Source: Anaplasma platys (GTDB lineage Bacteria; Pseudomonadota; Alphaproteobacteria; Rickettsiales; Anaplasmataceae). From it: a DNA stretch of 64,000 nt. The notes under the pieces were generated by a model. It worked only from the letters and a program-made list of their open reading frames with translations. It ran no database searches and was not told the origin of the DNA. Each line of letters begins with the position of its first letter. Positions within the stretch are counted from its first letter, which is position 1. The stretch covers positions 910,632-974,631 of the forward strand of contig NZ_CP046391.1 of the NCBI RefSeq assembly GCF_012790675.1, given 5' to 3'. The position numbers and the translations under genes are program-made. Shown here piece by piece: positions 38,915 through 56,426 of this stretch.

Positions 38915-41900
38915 CTACCGTACACTAGTATGCTCTGCTTGTGACACACCCCAACGCTCGCAGGTTATCATTACCGCACCATTTTCTCCTACCCCGGGTT
39001 TTGCTTTACTATGGTCACCGGACTCTGACCAACATCCCCCCATTCCCGGAACAAATATCTTCACAGGAGAAGAGCGTTTTTCCTTATACTCACAAAATTG
39101 TCCTGGCAGGCTACGCCCATCGAAGTAGTGCCTATTTTCCAGTATCTTTTTTATTCTTTCCTGCTGTCCATGCTTCTCTTGTACCACTCTTGAGGGAAGT
39201 TCGAGATTCATCGTCAGAGAAAACTTGGTAAACATCGCGCTGTGGTTCTCCATAAGGGAAATAGCCCCAACATCATCTTCCAAAACATCCCCTATAATAG
39301 TGCGATAGTATGCGACAAAAGCATTACCTCGCGGTGGGCGTCGATGCTTGTCTTTGTCACTACCTCCCCCTACAGCCCGTGCAATTTCATAACACTTTTC
39401 TCCAAAGCTTGAGGAATTTTGATGACCTATTCCCCTGCTACAAAGATACAAAATCGTGTCTTCACCCTTTCCCTCAATCCCCCCTTCTCCTATGCTCATA
39501 ACCAATGAATGCACGATTGCGCTATGCGACTCCAAACCTAGCGCGGATTCAAGCTGCACATCACTGAGTTGAGAGTAGGTACTGGAATTGCTTTGCAACC
39601 CTTTAAAATCAAGAACAAGCATTGCATACTGTCCTGGTCTTCCCGATCTTTTTTTGTTGCTTTTTTCATCCAAAACTGCAGCTTGCCCTCCACCCCACAT
39701 TTCCACTTTGTAGAGCGAACATCCCAAACCACCATTTCCGAACAGAAAATCTATTTCTCTCGCATCCCTTCCCTTACTCGCAGCGCCCTCGAACTCAACA
39801 ATGGGATATCTGTATACTTTTCGCACCTCAGTATACGGGCCAATTTTGCACTCATCCCACTTACAGAACTGATTTAGCCCCGTAGTGGCTTTACTAGTCG
39901 CATCTCCCCCTGTCTCTCCACTCTTGTATGACGGCACGAACCAAGTACTGCTAAAATTATCAACGCATAACCCCTGCTCATACCTACTCAACGGCGTAAT
40001 AGACGCGTTACTGCCGCGTTTAGGAACACTTGCAAGATAAGGACGGTAGTCATCAGTCCTAACGTAGCTATACTCGCAACCGGTAACACTCTTCCCTGGA
40101 GCATAAAATTCCTCTACAGGAGTGCCGCATTTTTGCAAATCAACATCAGTCAAAAAACCTCCGTCTTCGTAAAAATATACCACGTCGTACTCGGAACTTG
40201 CACAGGGATCACTGTTTGCGTTGTGTACTCCAAGATATTCACGGGAAAATTTGAACATATTGCCGACGATTTCTGCCTTGTTCAAAACATTCTGCCCAAG
40301 TGTACGGATATCTATATCATACCTGTCGTCACATCGAACACGTTTCTCAACTCCTCCACTATTAATAAGGATATACCTACGTAACATCTTAGGTTTCTTT
40401 CTCACCCTCACCACTTCCGTACAAAGATTTTCTGTCACGTCTCCGTCATGTGCCTCACACTGAGTTCGCTGCAAAACTTCAAATTCCCTATCACTAGCAA
40501 TTACACTTTTCTCAACACACGCAACATATCCCGCATAATGGCTCTTACTTTGACCCCACTCATTGAAAACTCTCAGACACCTATTCTGCTCACCAGATTG
40601 AGCTACATCCCCGCCTTCCACATTACCCACTAAAGGATAGCTGCCAACCAATCTGCATCCCTCTCTGAAATCAGCAAATTTTACCTTCATGGTCCATTTG
40701 TCACTTCTCACACCACGTGCGGGAAAACCCCTGAAAGCCCTTATGCCGGAAACGGAGGGATAAATGCCAGGTAGCACCTTGCTTTTGTCAGGATTCTCAA
40801 AAAGTTCGAAGTACACCTGATTCTTACGCCCACTTTCAGCAGCAACTGTCTTATACTCCACATGACACGGCGCTATGCATGCGCGTTTTACGTATGCCTT
40901 GTTGTCTAAGCCACGCCCGCTGTAGCTGTAATCCATACTCAGCCCAACCATTAACGCTCTGCCTCGTGATTGTTTCATATTATCATTGAACGCGTTAATG
41001 GTTGCACTATCGATTTCGCGTTGTTGTTTCGCTGCCTCGCTGGTGTCAGCGGGTGATCGTTCGTTTCGGCTTCTGTCGAGGGCTTCTCTGTATGCTGTGG
41101 TACTATACAGGTTCCGAAGAAGATACGTTTCCGTCATAGCGTTATTATCAGGTGGAACCCCGTACCATATAGGCAAATCTAGACCAGGAACGGGCAAACA
41201 ACTTTCCACAAATTTTTCTCCTTGAAGTTTTTTGTTTTTACCATAATTCCTAATGCATAACAAATCGGGACGTCGGTAAGCAAAATAGTAAAAAGTGACC
41301 CCGTTATCTAAATTTAATTCATTTTTTCCCTTATCAATATCTTTTGGATTCCAATGTTGAGCGTGATCACTGTTGCTAACACTGCTGGATGTCACTAGTG
41401 GCTGCCCGCCGTACTGCCTCCCTTGATGTTCGTAAGCTATTCCCAAGTACTCGTCGCTGATATGTTTTGGCCACACATACTGCTCTTTTTTAAGCCCGTG
41501 CCTTTTATCATATAGGCGAGCCACTACCCCAGGAGAAAAGTAGCTTTGAAGCGAAAACGCCATCGGCAGGAATTTTACGTAATCACCAGAATCTCCACTA
41601 CATAGCGCAGCAGGAAATTCGCCTATGCCGCGAAAAAGCGGCTTTTGATAACATCCCAATTCCTCCATACATTTTTTGCTCCATCCCACAGGGTCCCACG
41701 GGAGACTGCAAGCAAAAACTGTGCAGGCACAAATTTCCTCATAGCCTTTTTTCTTGCTGGGATATACCAATACGTTACTGGGAAACACGTACCCGCAGTC
41801 ACCCGGACGCATTTCTACACATGAATTACAGCTAGGAGAAGCTCCACATATCTTAAGCCTACCTACCTCCACTGCCTCAGGATCCAAAGCCTCCCGCATG

Positions 41901-42151
41901 GGCTCATCCGACAAACTTTGATACAAAGTGCGACAGAAGCTATTATCATCGACCTGATTCCCGACGGAAGTTGTAGACGACGTAGCACAGTAACATATAA
42001 CCACGCAAAATATGACAAAAAGGAAGTCTGTAACTCCGAAAACCGTGCGTGACAAACCAGACATACAACAAACAGATGCATTCTCAATGCACACTACAGC
42101 GCTTATGTTAAAAATCAGCGGTCGTCTCCGTGTCGCCGTCGTTTGTGCCAT
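38915..42151 (-). CDS. Large cysteine-rich exported protein, function unknown (1078 residues)
   Basis: I do not recognise a named family. A hydrophobic segment at about 38-52 (DFLFVIFCVVICYC) would act as signal or anchor; the rest is polar. By hand count there are 39 cysteines, spaced in small clusters early on (CGASPSCNSC, MRPGDCG, ICACTVFACS), which points to disulphides outside the cytoplasm. The C-terminal third has glycine-rich blocks (KVEMWGGGQ, SIGEGGIEGKGED, RAVGGGSD, VPGMGGCWSESGD, KPGVGENGAVMITC) like bacterial glycine-rich beta domains. Start is the ATG at 42151 (GGAG upstream) or Met30 at 42064. It is divergent from rnhB. Confidence 0.75.
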   Translation of the reverse strand: MAQTTATRRRPLIFNISAVVCIENASVCCMSGLSRTVFGVTDFLFVIFCVVICYCATSSTTSVGNQVDDNSFCRTLYQSLSDEPMREALDPEAVEVGRLKICGASPSCNSCVEMRPGDCGYVFPSNVLVYPSKKKGYEEICACTVFACSLPWDPVGWSKKCMEELGCYQKPLFRGIGEFPAALCSGDSGDYVKFLPMAFSLQSYFSPGVVARLYDKRHGLKKEQYVWPKHISDEYLGIAYEHQGRQYGGQPLVTSSSVSNSDHAQHWNPKDIDKGKNELNLDNGVTFYYFAYRRPDLLCIRNYGKNKKLQGEKFVESCLPVPGLDLPIWYGVPPDNNAMTETYLLRNLYSTTAYREALDRSRNERSPADTSEAAKQQREIDSATINAFNDNMKQSRGRALMVGLSMDYSYSGRGLDNKAYVKRACIAPCHVEYKTVAAESGRKNQVYFELFENPDKSKVLPGIYPSVSGIRAFRGFPARGVRSDKWTMKVKFADFREGCRLVGSYPLVGNVEGGDVAQSGEQNRCLRVFNEWGQSKSHYAGYVACVEKSVIASDREFEVLQRTQCEAHDGDVTENLCTEVVRVRKKPKMLRRYILINSGGVEKRVRCDDRYDIDIRTLGQNVLNKAEIVGNMFKFSREYLGVHNANSDPCASSEYDVVYFYEDGGFLTDVDLQKCGTPVEEFYAPGKSVTGCEYSYVRTDDYRPYLASVPKRGSNASITPLSRYEQGLCVDNFSSTWFVPSYKSGETGGDATSKATTGLNQFCKWDECKIGPYTEVRKVYRYPIVEFEGAASKGRDAREIDFLFGNGGLGCSLYKVEMWGGGQAAVLDEKSNKKRSGRPGQYAMLVLDFKGLQSNSSTYSQLSDVQLESALGLESHSAIVHSLVMSIGEGGIEGKGEDTILYLCSRGIGHQNSSSFGEKCYEIARAVGGGSDKDKHRRPPRGNAFVAYYRTIIGDVLEDDVGAISLMENHSAMFTKFSLTMNLELPSRVVQEKHGQQERIKKILENRHYFDGRSLPGQFCEYKEKRSSPVKIFVPGMGGCWSESGDHSKAKPGVGENGAVMITCERWGVSQAEHTSVR

Positions 42152-42345
42152 TCACTTTCTTCTCCCCACAAACCCTCTTATCAATCTCCGTAGCCTGATG
42201 GCCAACAGCCTCGGCAAAAACTTCAATTCCCTTTTCATCTAATAAATAGGATTGCAACACAGGTGACCGCTATTTTCCTCGTCTCTCATGTAGCCCAAAT
42301 CAGAGTAGAAAACACACCCTGAAGCATACACATTTGTCGGGAAAC

Positions 42346-43086
42346 ATGCCACTTTTCATAAATCCTATACTGCTGCCGCTATTACAATGCCCACATAACA
42401 TTCGTAGATTAAAGTTTGCATCTGAGTTACTACTGCGCCATCATCTCATAGAGAAACCAGGATGGATAGTGAGGACCAGTTTTTTCTTAGAAGATGCCCA
42501 TTGCAAAACTGACAATGCAGTGGTGGTTGGGGTTGATGAAGTGGGCTATGGTGCCTTAGCAGGACCAGTTTTTGCGGCTGCCGTGTACATCCCACACGCC
42601 ACCAGAGAACTTATGACGGATATTAAAGACTCAAAAGCGCTTTCTATAAAGAAACGCGAAGAGCTCTTCGATCTGCTAGCTGAGTATTCTGTTTTTAACA
42701 TAGGCCACGCAAGCGTTAGTGAGATAGAGCAACACAACATATTGGTTGCCTCCCATATGGCTATGAAAAGGGCTCTAGCTGGGCTCACGCTTCCACATGT
42801 TGACCTAGTACTTATAGATGGAATTAGAAACGTAGACCTGTCTTGGCCATCTCAAACTATAACCAAGGGAGACAGTTTGTGTACATCTATAGCAGCAGCA
42901 TCTATCATAGCAAAAGTATCGCGTGACCGGCTAATGAAGGAATTACACCAACATCATCCCGAATATGCATGGAATAAAAACCATGGGTACGGAACCAAGG
43001 CACATATAGATGCCACCATACTTCATGGAATTACTCCACATCATCGGCGTACCTTTGCACCAGTGCAAAAACTTGTAACCTCGTAG
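42346..43086 (+). CDS. rnhB: Ribonuclease HII
   Basis: About 246 residues. It cuts the RNA strand of RNA-DNA hybrids, including single ribonucleotides in DNA. Motifs are VVGVDEVGYGALAGPVFAAA (first Asp-Glu pair), DSKALSIKKREEL, LVLIDGI (Asp), ITKGDSLCTSIAAASIIAKV and YAWNKNHGYGTKAH. The N-terminus has some 60 extra residues compared with E. coli RnhB (about 198). ATG at 42346 is preferred to a TTG at 42334. It converges with rpoC. Confidence 0.93.
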   Translation: MPLFINPILLPLLQCPHNIRRLKFASELLLRHHLIEKPGWIVRTSFFLEDAHCKTDNAVVVGVDEVGYGALAGPVFAAAVYIPHATRELMTDIKDSKALSIKKREELFDLLAEYSVFNIGHASVSEIEQHNILVASHMAMKRALAGLTLPHVDLVLIDGIRNVDLSWPSQTITKGDSLCTSIAAASIIAKVSRDRLMKELHQHHPEYAWNKNHGYGTKAHIDATILHGITPHHRRTFAPVQKLVTS

Positions 43087-43694
43087 ATACGCAAAAGACA
43101 GATCCGCAGTCAAAGAAACTTCCGTAAAATGGGCGCAACTTTAAAGCAACAGCAAATGATTTAAGAGCCGCAGTTAGCCGATCTTCGTACACTGGTTCTC
43201 TCAACACCTGACTACATAGAACACACAGCAGTCTATGAGCTGCTAAGCAATCAACAGCTTACCGGGATTTTGCAGCACAGTACCACAAGCAGACTAAAAA
43301 CGTTTTCGGGTTGTGAGTAAACAACTACTTACAAAACAGGAAGAATCTGCTCACATTTAATTACACTAAACAACGAACAGTGTTATAGTTTCTCTATAAC
43401 CATATCGTGGGTGACTACAAAAAACCACCTGATTCGCCAATTATACCCATTACGCAACACAAGAACCACACTAGCGTCTATCAGGGGTAAAGCACCTACA
43501 ACAACCTAGACACTCTGAGTTAATCACATAAACACCCCTCATGCGAGTAGCCACATCTGGAAAAAAACAAGCAATCAGCGACAATCCTCTTAGACGAGGT
43601 ACAACTCAGTGCAGCTAGCCCCCATTTTGCACTGGGGCCACACGCTAAGTACCAGAATGCACAAACTACAGCAGCACGCAACCGCCATAACAAC
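43087..43694. other. Convergent gap between rnhB and rpoC with hairpins
   Basis: No gene seen. Inverted repeats are GTTATAG-N5-CTATAAC (43382-43400) and CAGTGCA ... TGCACTG (43607-43634). The second lies about 60 bases past the rpoC stop and could take part in termination; a run of seven T (minus strand) is at 43561-43567. Confidence 0.4.
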
Positions 43695-52099
<8,405 letters not shown>

Positions 52100-52121
52100 C
52101 TACACAAAAAAACACCCAAGC

Positions 52122-52523
52122 CTACTTGAGACTCACTTGAGCCCCCGCATCTTCCAACTTCTTCTTCACTTCTTCAGCTTCAGCTTTCTTGTACTTCTTA
52201 CCTTCAACCAACTCGCGAGAACCTTCTTGCTCCACAAAGTCCTTAGCTTCTTTTAGTCCCAGGCTAGTGCACTCTCTTACAGCCTTAATGACTGCAATTT
52301 TCTTGTCAGCAGCGTAGCCATCAAACATAACCATAAACTCGGTCTTCTCCGCTTCAGCAACTCCACCACCTTGAGCAGCGCTTCCAGCCGCAGACACAGA
52401 AGCCATCAAACCACCCTTGGGGAATCCTAGCTTGTCTTCTATCTTTTCCACTAACGCAGCAGCACTGCACAAATCGAGCTCACAAATCTTTTCTACTAAA
52501 GCATCTAAATCAACACTACTCAT
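52122..52523 (-). CDS. rplL: 50S ribosomal protein L7/L12
   Basis: A 133-residue stalk protein that recruits EF-Tu and EF-G. The C-terminal domain shows [20 protein letters not shown] and [20 protein letters not shown]. The hinge is Gly/Ala-rich (GSAAQGGG). It stands between rplJ (158-base gap) and rpoB. Confidence 0.97.
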   Translation of the reverse strand: MSSVDLDALVEKICELDLCSAAALVEKIEDKLGFPKGGLMASVSAAGSAAQGGGVAEAEKTEFMVMFDGYAADKKIAVIKAVRECTSLGLKEAKDFVEQEGSRELVEGKKYKKAEAEEVKKKLEDAGAQVSLK

Positions 52524-52681
52524 AACAAACTCCTAAAATCCTACCCCTTAAATAACTCCCTACAGGAAGACCGTGTGTCACTGGTAGCACCATCGGCCAA
52601 CCGCCTTCTCTGCCCAGTAGCAAAATAGAGCTCAAAATCACTCCAACACAAACACCGTCTATAACTCAACAACCAACCCCA

Positions 52682-53164
52682 CTATTTGCTGCCAATGGCC
52701 TTTAAACAGTTAGCCAACCTCATTGGAATACCATAGGCTACCAAAGCCACAATACGCATACGCAGCTCTTCCAAAGATGGCAAAGTAGCAAAGAAAACCA
52801 CCTGCTCAGCAGACAACAACTGCCCACCATCGTAAGCACAGATCAAAGACACTTTATCCGCCCTGGACTTCATAAACGCGTGCAAAGTTTTAGAAAGCGT
52901 CACCATATTGTCGGAGTAACCAACAAACACAGCTCCCTTAAACTTTTCACGCAGCTCCCCCTTGTCAGAGCCTTCCAATGCAAGACACGCTATACTGTTC
53001 TTAACCACGGATACACCACACCCTGCCCCCTTCAACTCTTTCCTCAGGGCAGCAAAGTCACGAGCTGTCATAGAATCGAAGTTCGCAAGAACCAAACTCC
53101 CAAACTCCGCAAACAGCTTGCTAACATTTCCTAAATGCCTTTCCTTATTAACCCGCTTCACCAC
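52682..53164 (-). CDS. rplJ: 50S ribosomal protein L10
   Basis: A 160-residue protein that anchors the L7/L12 stalk to 23S rRNA. The family run LRKELKGAGCGVSVVKNSIA is visible. Its C-terminal helix (NCLKAIGSK), which binds L12 dimers, is short. L10 with L12 usually controls its own mRNA leader; the leader here is the 29-base rplA-rplJ gap plus upstream coding sequence. Confidence 0.92.
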   Translation of the reverse strand: MVKRVNKERHLGNVSKLFAEFGSLVLANFDSMTARDFAALRKELKGAGCGVSVVKNSIACLALEGSDKGELREKFKGAVFVGYSDNMVTLSKTLHAFMKSRADKVSLICAYDGGQLLSAEQVVFFATLPSLEELRMRIVALVAYGIPMRLANCLKAIGSK

Positions 53165-53193
53165 AAACCTCTAACTTCCACATCGCGCACAAA

Positions 53194-53844
53194 CTACACC
53201 AAACCTGATATTTTAAAGGACTTGCCCATCGTAGAATTCAGGAACACCGACCTAAAAAGAGCCCCTTTGACCGAAGCCGGCTTCAAATTCTGCACAGCAG
53301 TAACCACAGCGTGAAAGTTCTCCAGCAAATCTTCCCGAGAAAAACCCACATCACCTATCTTCACATGCACGATGCCATACCTATCAGTCTTAAACCTCAC
53401 CTGACCAGACTTCACGATACTCACTATCTTGGCCACATCAAAAGTCACCGTACCGAACTTAGGGTTAGGCATCAGCCCCTTGGGTCCCAATATTTTAGCC
53501 ACAGCCGAAACTTGCGACATAAAATCCGGGGTAGCGACACACCAATCGAAATCAAGCTTCCTTCCCTTCTTTATCTCTTCAATTAAGTCTTCATCGCCTA
53601 CAACGTCAGCCCCAGCGTCCCTTGCCTGCTTTGCATATTCCCCCTTAGCAAGAACTGCAACCCTAACTTCTCTACCAAGCCCTTTAGGCAAAACCGCAAC
53701 ACCACGGATCGACTCGCCGGATTTCGAATCTCCCGTAGTTAACCTCATCACAACATCAACTGATTCCTTAAAGCGCGCTTTGGCGGACTCCAGAAGTCTC
53801 GCCATGCCCTCCTCTACGCTATAAGAGACACTATCACTTAACAT
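53194..53844 (-). CDS. rplA: 50S ribosomal protein L1
   Basis: A 216-residue L1-stalk protein. Family text: [80 protein letters not shown]. It is a little shorter than the 230-residue norm, missing some N-terminal residues. It is 12 bases after rplK. Confidence 0.96.
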   Translation of the reverse strand: MLSDSVSYSVEEGMARLLESAKARFKESVDVVMRLTTGDSKSGESIRGVAVLPKGLGREVRVAVLAKGEYAKQARDAGADVVGDEDLIEEIKKGRKLDFDWCVATPDFMSQVSAVAKILGPKGLMPNPKFGTVTFDVAKIVSIVKSGQVRFKTDRYGIVHVKIGDVGFSREDLLENFHAVVTAVQNLKPASVKGALFRSVFLNSTMGKSFKISGLV

Positions 53845-53856
53845 AAACGCAACCTC

Positions 53857-54303
53857 CTACTTTTCTTCGACAGCAATACCCATGGATTTAGCAGTTCCAA
53901 CAACCATCTTTACTGCTGCTTCCAAACAATCAGCGTTCATGTCTGCCATTTTTCGCTCCGCAATCTTCTTAATATCTTCCATGCCGATACAACCTGCTGT
54001 CTCTTTACCAGGATTTGAAGACCCCTTAGCCAAACCCGCAGCCTTCCTTATTAAAAATGACACCGGCGAATCGCTTATGGAAAACGAATACGTCTTATCG
54101 GTATAAACAGATATACGAGCGGTTACCAAATCCCCTATCTCATATGGAGCATCCTTAGAGCCAGTAACCTCATTAAACTCCTTACAAAACTGCGGCATTG
54201 GAATTCCACGAGGACCAAGCACAGAAGCCACCTTAGGTCCTGGCGAAGCCTTTCCTGCCTCCATGACAAGATTAATCTTCGAAAGTAATGCAGCACTACT
54301 CAT
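53857..54303 (-). CDS. rplK: 50S ribosomal protein L11
   Basis: A 148-residue GTPase-centre protein. Features are INLVMEAGKASPGPKVASVL, GPRGIPMPQFCKEFN and a C-terminal domain ending CLEAAVKMVVGTAKSMGI. It is 3 bases after nusG. Confidence 0.97.
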   Translation of the reverse strand: MSSAALLSKINLVMEAGKASPGPKVASVLGPRGIPMPQFCKEFNEVTGSKDAPYEIGDLVTARISVYTDKTYSFSISDSPVSFLIRKAAGLAKGSSNPGKETAGCIGMEDIKKIAERKMADMNADCLEAAVKMVVGTAKSMGIAVEEK

Positions 54304-54306
54304 AAA

Positions 54307-54867
54307 CTACTCCTCGACCTTCCGTATACTACCAAACTTAAACTCAATCTTGGTAAGCCTGCCAAATATCATAACACTTATCCCAGCGACCTTCTTGTCC
54401 TCGTTCACGTATTCAATCCTGCCATTGAAATCTTGGAACAAGCCGTCATTTATAACAACTTCATCACCCACCTCGAAGCTGCAAACATCATTCCCGGCAT
54501 CGTCATCAACGCCTTGGCACATCCTACTTCGCATAGCATCCATCTCTGCAGCCGGGATGACCTTGGGCATACCTAATTCATCCAAAAGGAAATTCGAAAC
54601 CTTCGGAATCTTTCTTACAAAATTTACTGAGTCATCACACAACTTCATATATAAAAAGACATAACCAGGTGACAACTTCTTCTTAACCTGCACCTTTTTG
54701 TTATATTTGATCTTGGTGACCTCCTCATAGGGAATGAACACTTCGCGGAAGATATCAGACATACCCAACTGTTGAGCTCTTTCAAGTATCACCTGAGAGA
54801 CCCTCTCCTCATTACCAGAAGATACCTGAATTATGTACCACTCGTGCCCATTATCTTCATGCTTCAT
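54307..54867 (-). CDS. nusG: Transcription termination/antitermination factor NusG
   Basis: A 186-residue protein that binds RNA polymerase and links it to Rho or the ribosome. The NGN domain begins HEWYIIQVSSGNEERVSQVI and includes VKKKLSPGYVFLYMKL; the KOW domain is FEVGDEVVINDGLFQDFNGR. The first bases overlap the end of secE by 11 bases. Confidence 0.96.
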   Translation of the reverse strand: MKHEDNGHEWYIIQVSSGNEERVSQVILERAQQLGMSDIFREVFIPYEEVTKIKYNKKVQVKKKLSPGYVFLYMKLCDDSVNFVRKIPKVSNFLLDELGMPKVIPAAEMDAMRSRMCQGVDDDAGNDVCSFEVGDEVVINDGLFQDFNGRIEYVNEDKKVAGISVMIFGRLTKIEFKFGSIRKVEE

Positions 54868-55066
54868 AAATTACCCCAAGCATTATCTTTACAAGCCTCA
54901 AGAATACAAAATCCACACAACTAAACAAAAAGGACGACGCCACAACAGTAAGCACAACCACCCAAAGGAATACAAACACCTCCTTTCTAGAAGCCCAAGA
55001 AACCTGCAAAACTTCCTGTTTAACTTCAAGCAAAAACTTAGCAAAACCGCCTATCATAGCAAACAA
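54857..55066 (-). CDS. secE: Preprotein translocase subunit SecE
   Basis: A 69-residue single-span inner-membrane protein that clamps SecY. FLLEVKQEVLQVSWASRKEV is the family amphipathic helix and conserved cytosolic segment, followed by a hydrophobic span (FLWVVVLTVVASSFLFSCVD). It overlaps nusG and lies just after tRNA-Trp, the classical order. Confidence 0.94.
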   Translation of the reverse strand: MFAMIGGFAKFLLEVKQEVLQVSWASRKEVFVFLWVVVLTVVASSFLFSCVDFVFLRLVKIMLGVIYEA

Positions 55067-55081
55067 CCTACGAAATCATGG

Positions 55082-55152
55082 CAGGAGTGACAGGAATCGA
55101 ACCCGTATCCTCAGTTTTGGAGACTGACGCTCTACCATTGAGCTACACTCCT
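55082..55152 (-). tRNA. tRNA-Trp (anticodon CCA)
   Basis: A 71-base cloverleaf between tuf and secE: acceptor AGGAGTG/CACTCCT, anticodon loop CTCCAAA (anticodon CCA) on TCAGT/ACTGA, T loop GGTTCGATTCC. 3' CCA is not encoded. The tuf-trnW-secE-nusG order is widespread in bacteria. Confidence 0.96.
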
Positions 55153-55173
55153 ATCTTATAAAGCCCAGGAGTC

Positions 55174-55283
55174 ACCAACTACTCCAAAATCTCAGTGATA
55201 ATACCCGAACCAACAGTCCTTCCACCTTACCAACTACTCCAAAATCTCAGTGATAATACCCGAACCAACAGTCCTTCCACCTT
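55174..55283. repeat. Perfect 55-bp tandem duplication of the tuf 3' end
   Basis: Bases 55174-55228 and 55229-55283 are identical. The inner copy codes for the last residues of EF-Tu and the stop; the outer copy lies after the stop and repeats the same text, including a second stop. It looks like a recent replication slip or recombination scar. Confidence 0.93.
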
Positions 55284-56415
55284 CTCTCACCGCAAACCTT
55301 AGCCCCTTATCTACAGCTACTGCCTTGTCCAGCGAAACCTCGATATTCAAATTATCCCCTGGCATCACCATCTCAACCCCTGATGGCAATCCTATACTTC
55401 CCGTTACATCAGTTGTTCTTACATAAAACTGCGGCTGATAATTCGCAAAGAATGGCGTATGCCTTCCTCCTTCTTCTTTCTTCAGTACGTACACCTCTGC
55501 CTTGAATTTCCTGTACGCCTTCATCGAACCTGGTGCCGTCAGCACCTGCCCTCTCTCAACGTCTTCCTTCTTTATTCCCCTCAGCAGTATCCCCGCATTG
55601 TCACCAGCTTCCCCCGCTTCCAATGCCTTGTGGAACATTTCCACTCCTGTGCATACTGTGCTTTGCAACTCACGTAGACCAACTATATCTACTTTGTCGC
55701 CTACTCTGATTACTCCTCTTTCTATCCTTCCCGTTACTACAGTACCCCGCCCAGGTATTGAGAATACATCCTCCACTGACATCAAGAACGGCTTGTCCTT
55801 TTCCCTTGTCGGCAGATCTATCTTCTCTAGCGCCCCGACCAGCTCCATGATCTTTTCGCTCCATGGCCCATCAGCATCCTCTTCCAATGCTTTCACTGCC
55901 GATCCACGCACCGCAGATACACTATCTCCGTCATACCCATAGTTGCTTAGTAGCTCTCTGATTTCCATGTCTACTAGCGACAACATTTCTTCATCTTCTA
56001 CAACATCGCATTTATTGATCCATACCACGATGTCCTTCACCCCAACTTGCTTTGCCAGCAATATGTGTTCCCTTGTTTGCGGCATCGCACCATCTGTTGC
56101 CGATACTACCAGTATCGCCACATCCATCTGCGCTGCTCCTGTAATCATGTTCTTGATGTAGTCTGCGTGTCCCGGGCAGTCAACATGCGCATAGTGCCTT
56201 CCTTCTGTTTCGTACTCAACATGCGCTGTTGATATTGTTATTCCCCTTGCCTTCTCCTCCGGCGCCTTGTCTATTTCATCGTACTTTACAACCTTGTTCG
56301 CCCCGCTTAGCTTCCTTGCCAACACCGTTGTTAGCGCAGCCGTCAGCGTTGTCTTACCATGGTCTACGTGCCCTATTGTCCCCACATTTATATGCGGCTT
56401 CCTTTCTTCTGCCAT
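55234..56415 (-). CDS. tuf: Elongation factor Tu
   Basis: A 393-residue GTPase that brings aminoacyl-tRNA to the ribosome. G motifs are [15 protein letters not shown] near residue 18, [18 protein letters not shown] and the later domains ([20 protein letters not shown]). The C-terminus [11 protein letters not shown] is normal. It lies 11 bases after fusA. Its 3' 50 bases are duplicated in tandem beyond the stop. Anaplasma species usually carry a second tuf elsewhere, which could act as donor. Confidence 0.98.
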   Translation of the reverse strand: MAEERKPHINVGTIGHVDHGKTTLTAALTTVLARKLSGANKVVKYDEIDKAPEEKARGITISTAHVEYETEGRHYAHVDCPGHADYIKNMITGAAQMDVAILVVSATDGAMPQTREHILLAKQVGVKDIVVWINKCDVVEDEEMLSLVDMEIRELLSNYGYDGDSVSAVRGSAVKALEEDADGPWSEKIMELVGALEKIDLPTREKDKPFLMSVEDVFSIPGRGTVVTGRIERGVIRVGDKVDIVGLRELQSTVCTGVEMFHKALEAGEAGDNAGILLRGIKKEDVERGQVLTAPGSMKAYRKFKAEVYVLKKEEGGRHTPFFANYQPQFYVRTTDVTGSIGLPSGVEMVMPGDNLNIEVSLDKAVAVDKGLRFAVREGGRTVGSGIITEILE

Positions 56416-56426
56416 AACAACACACC

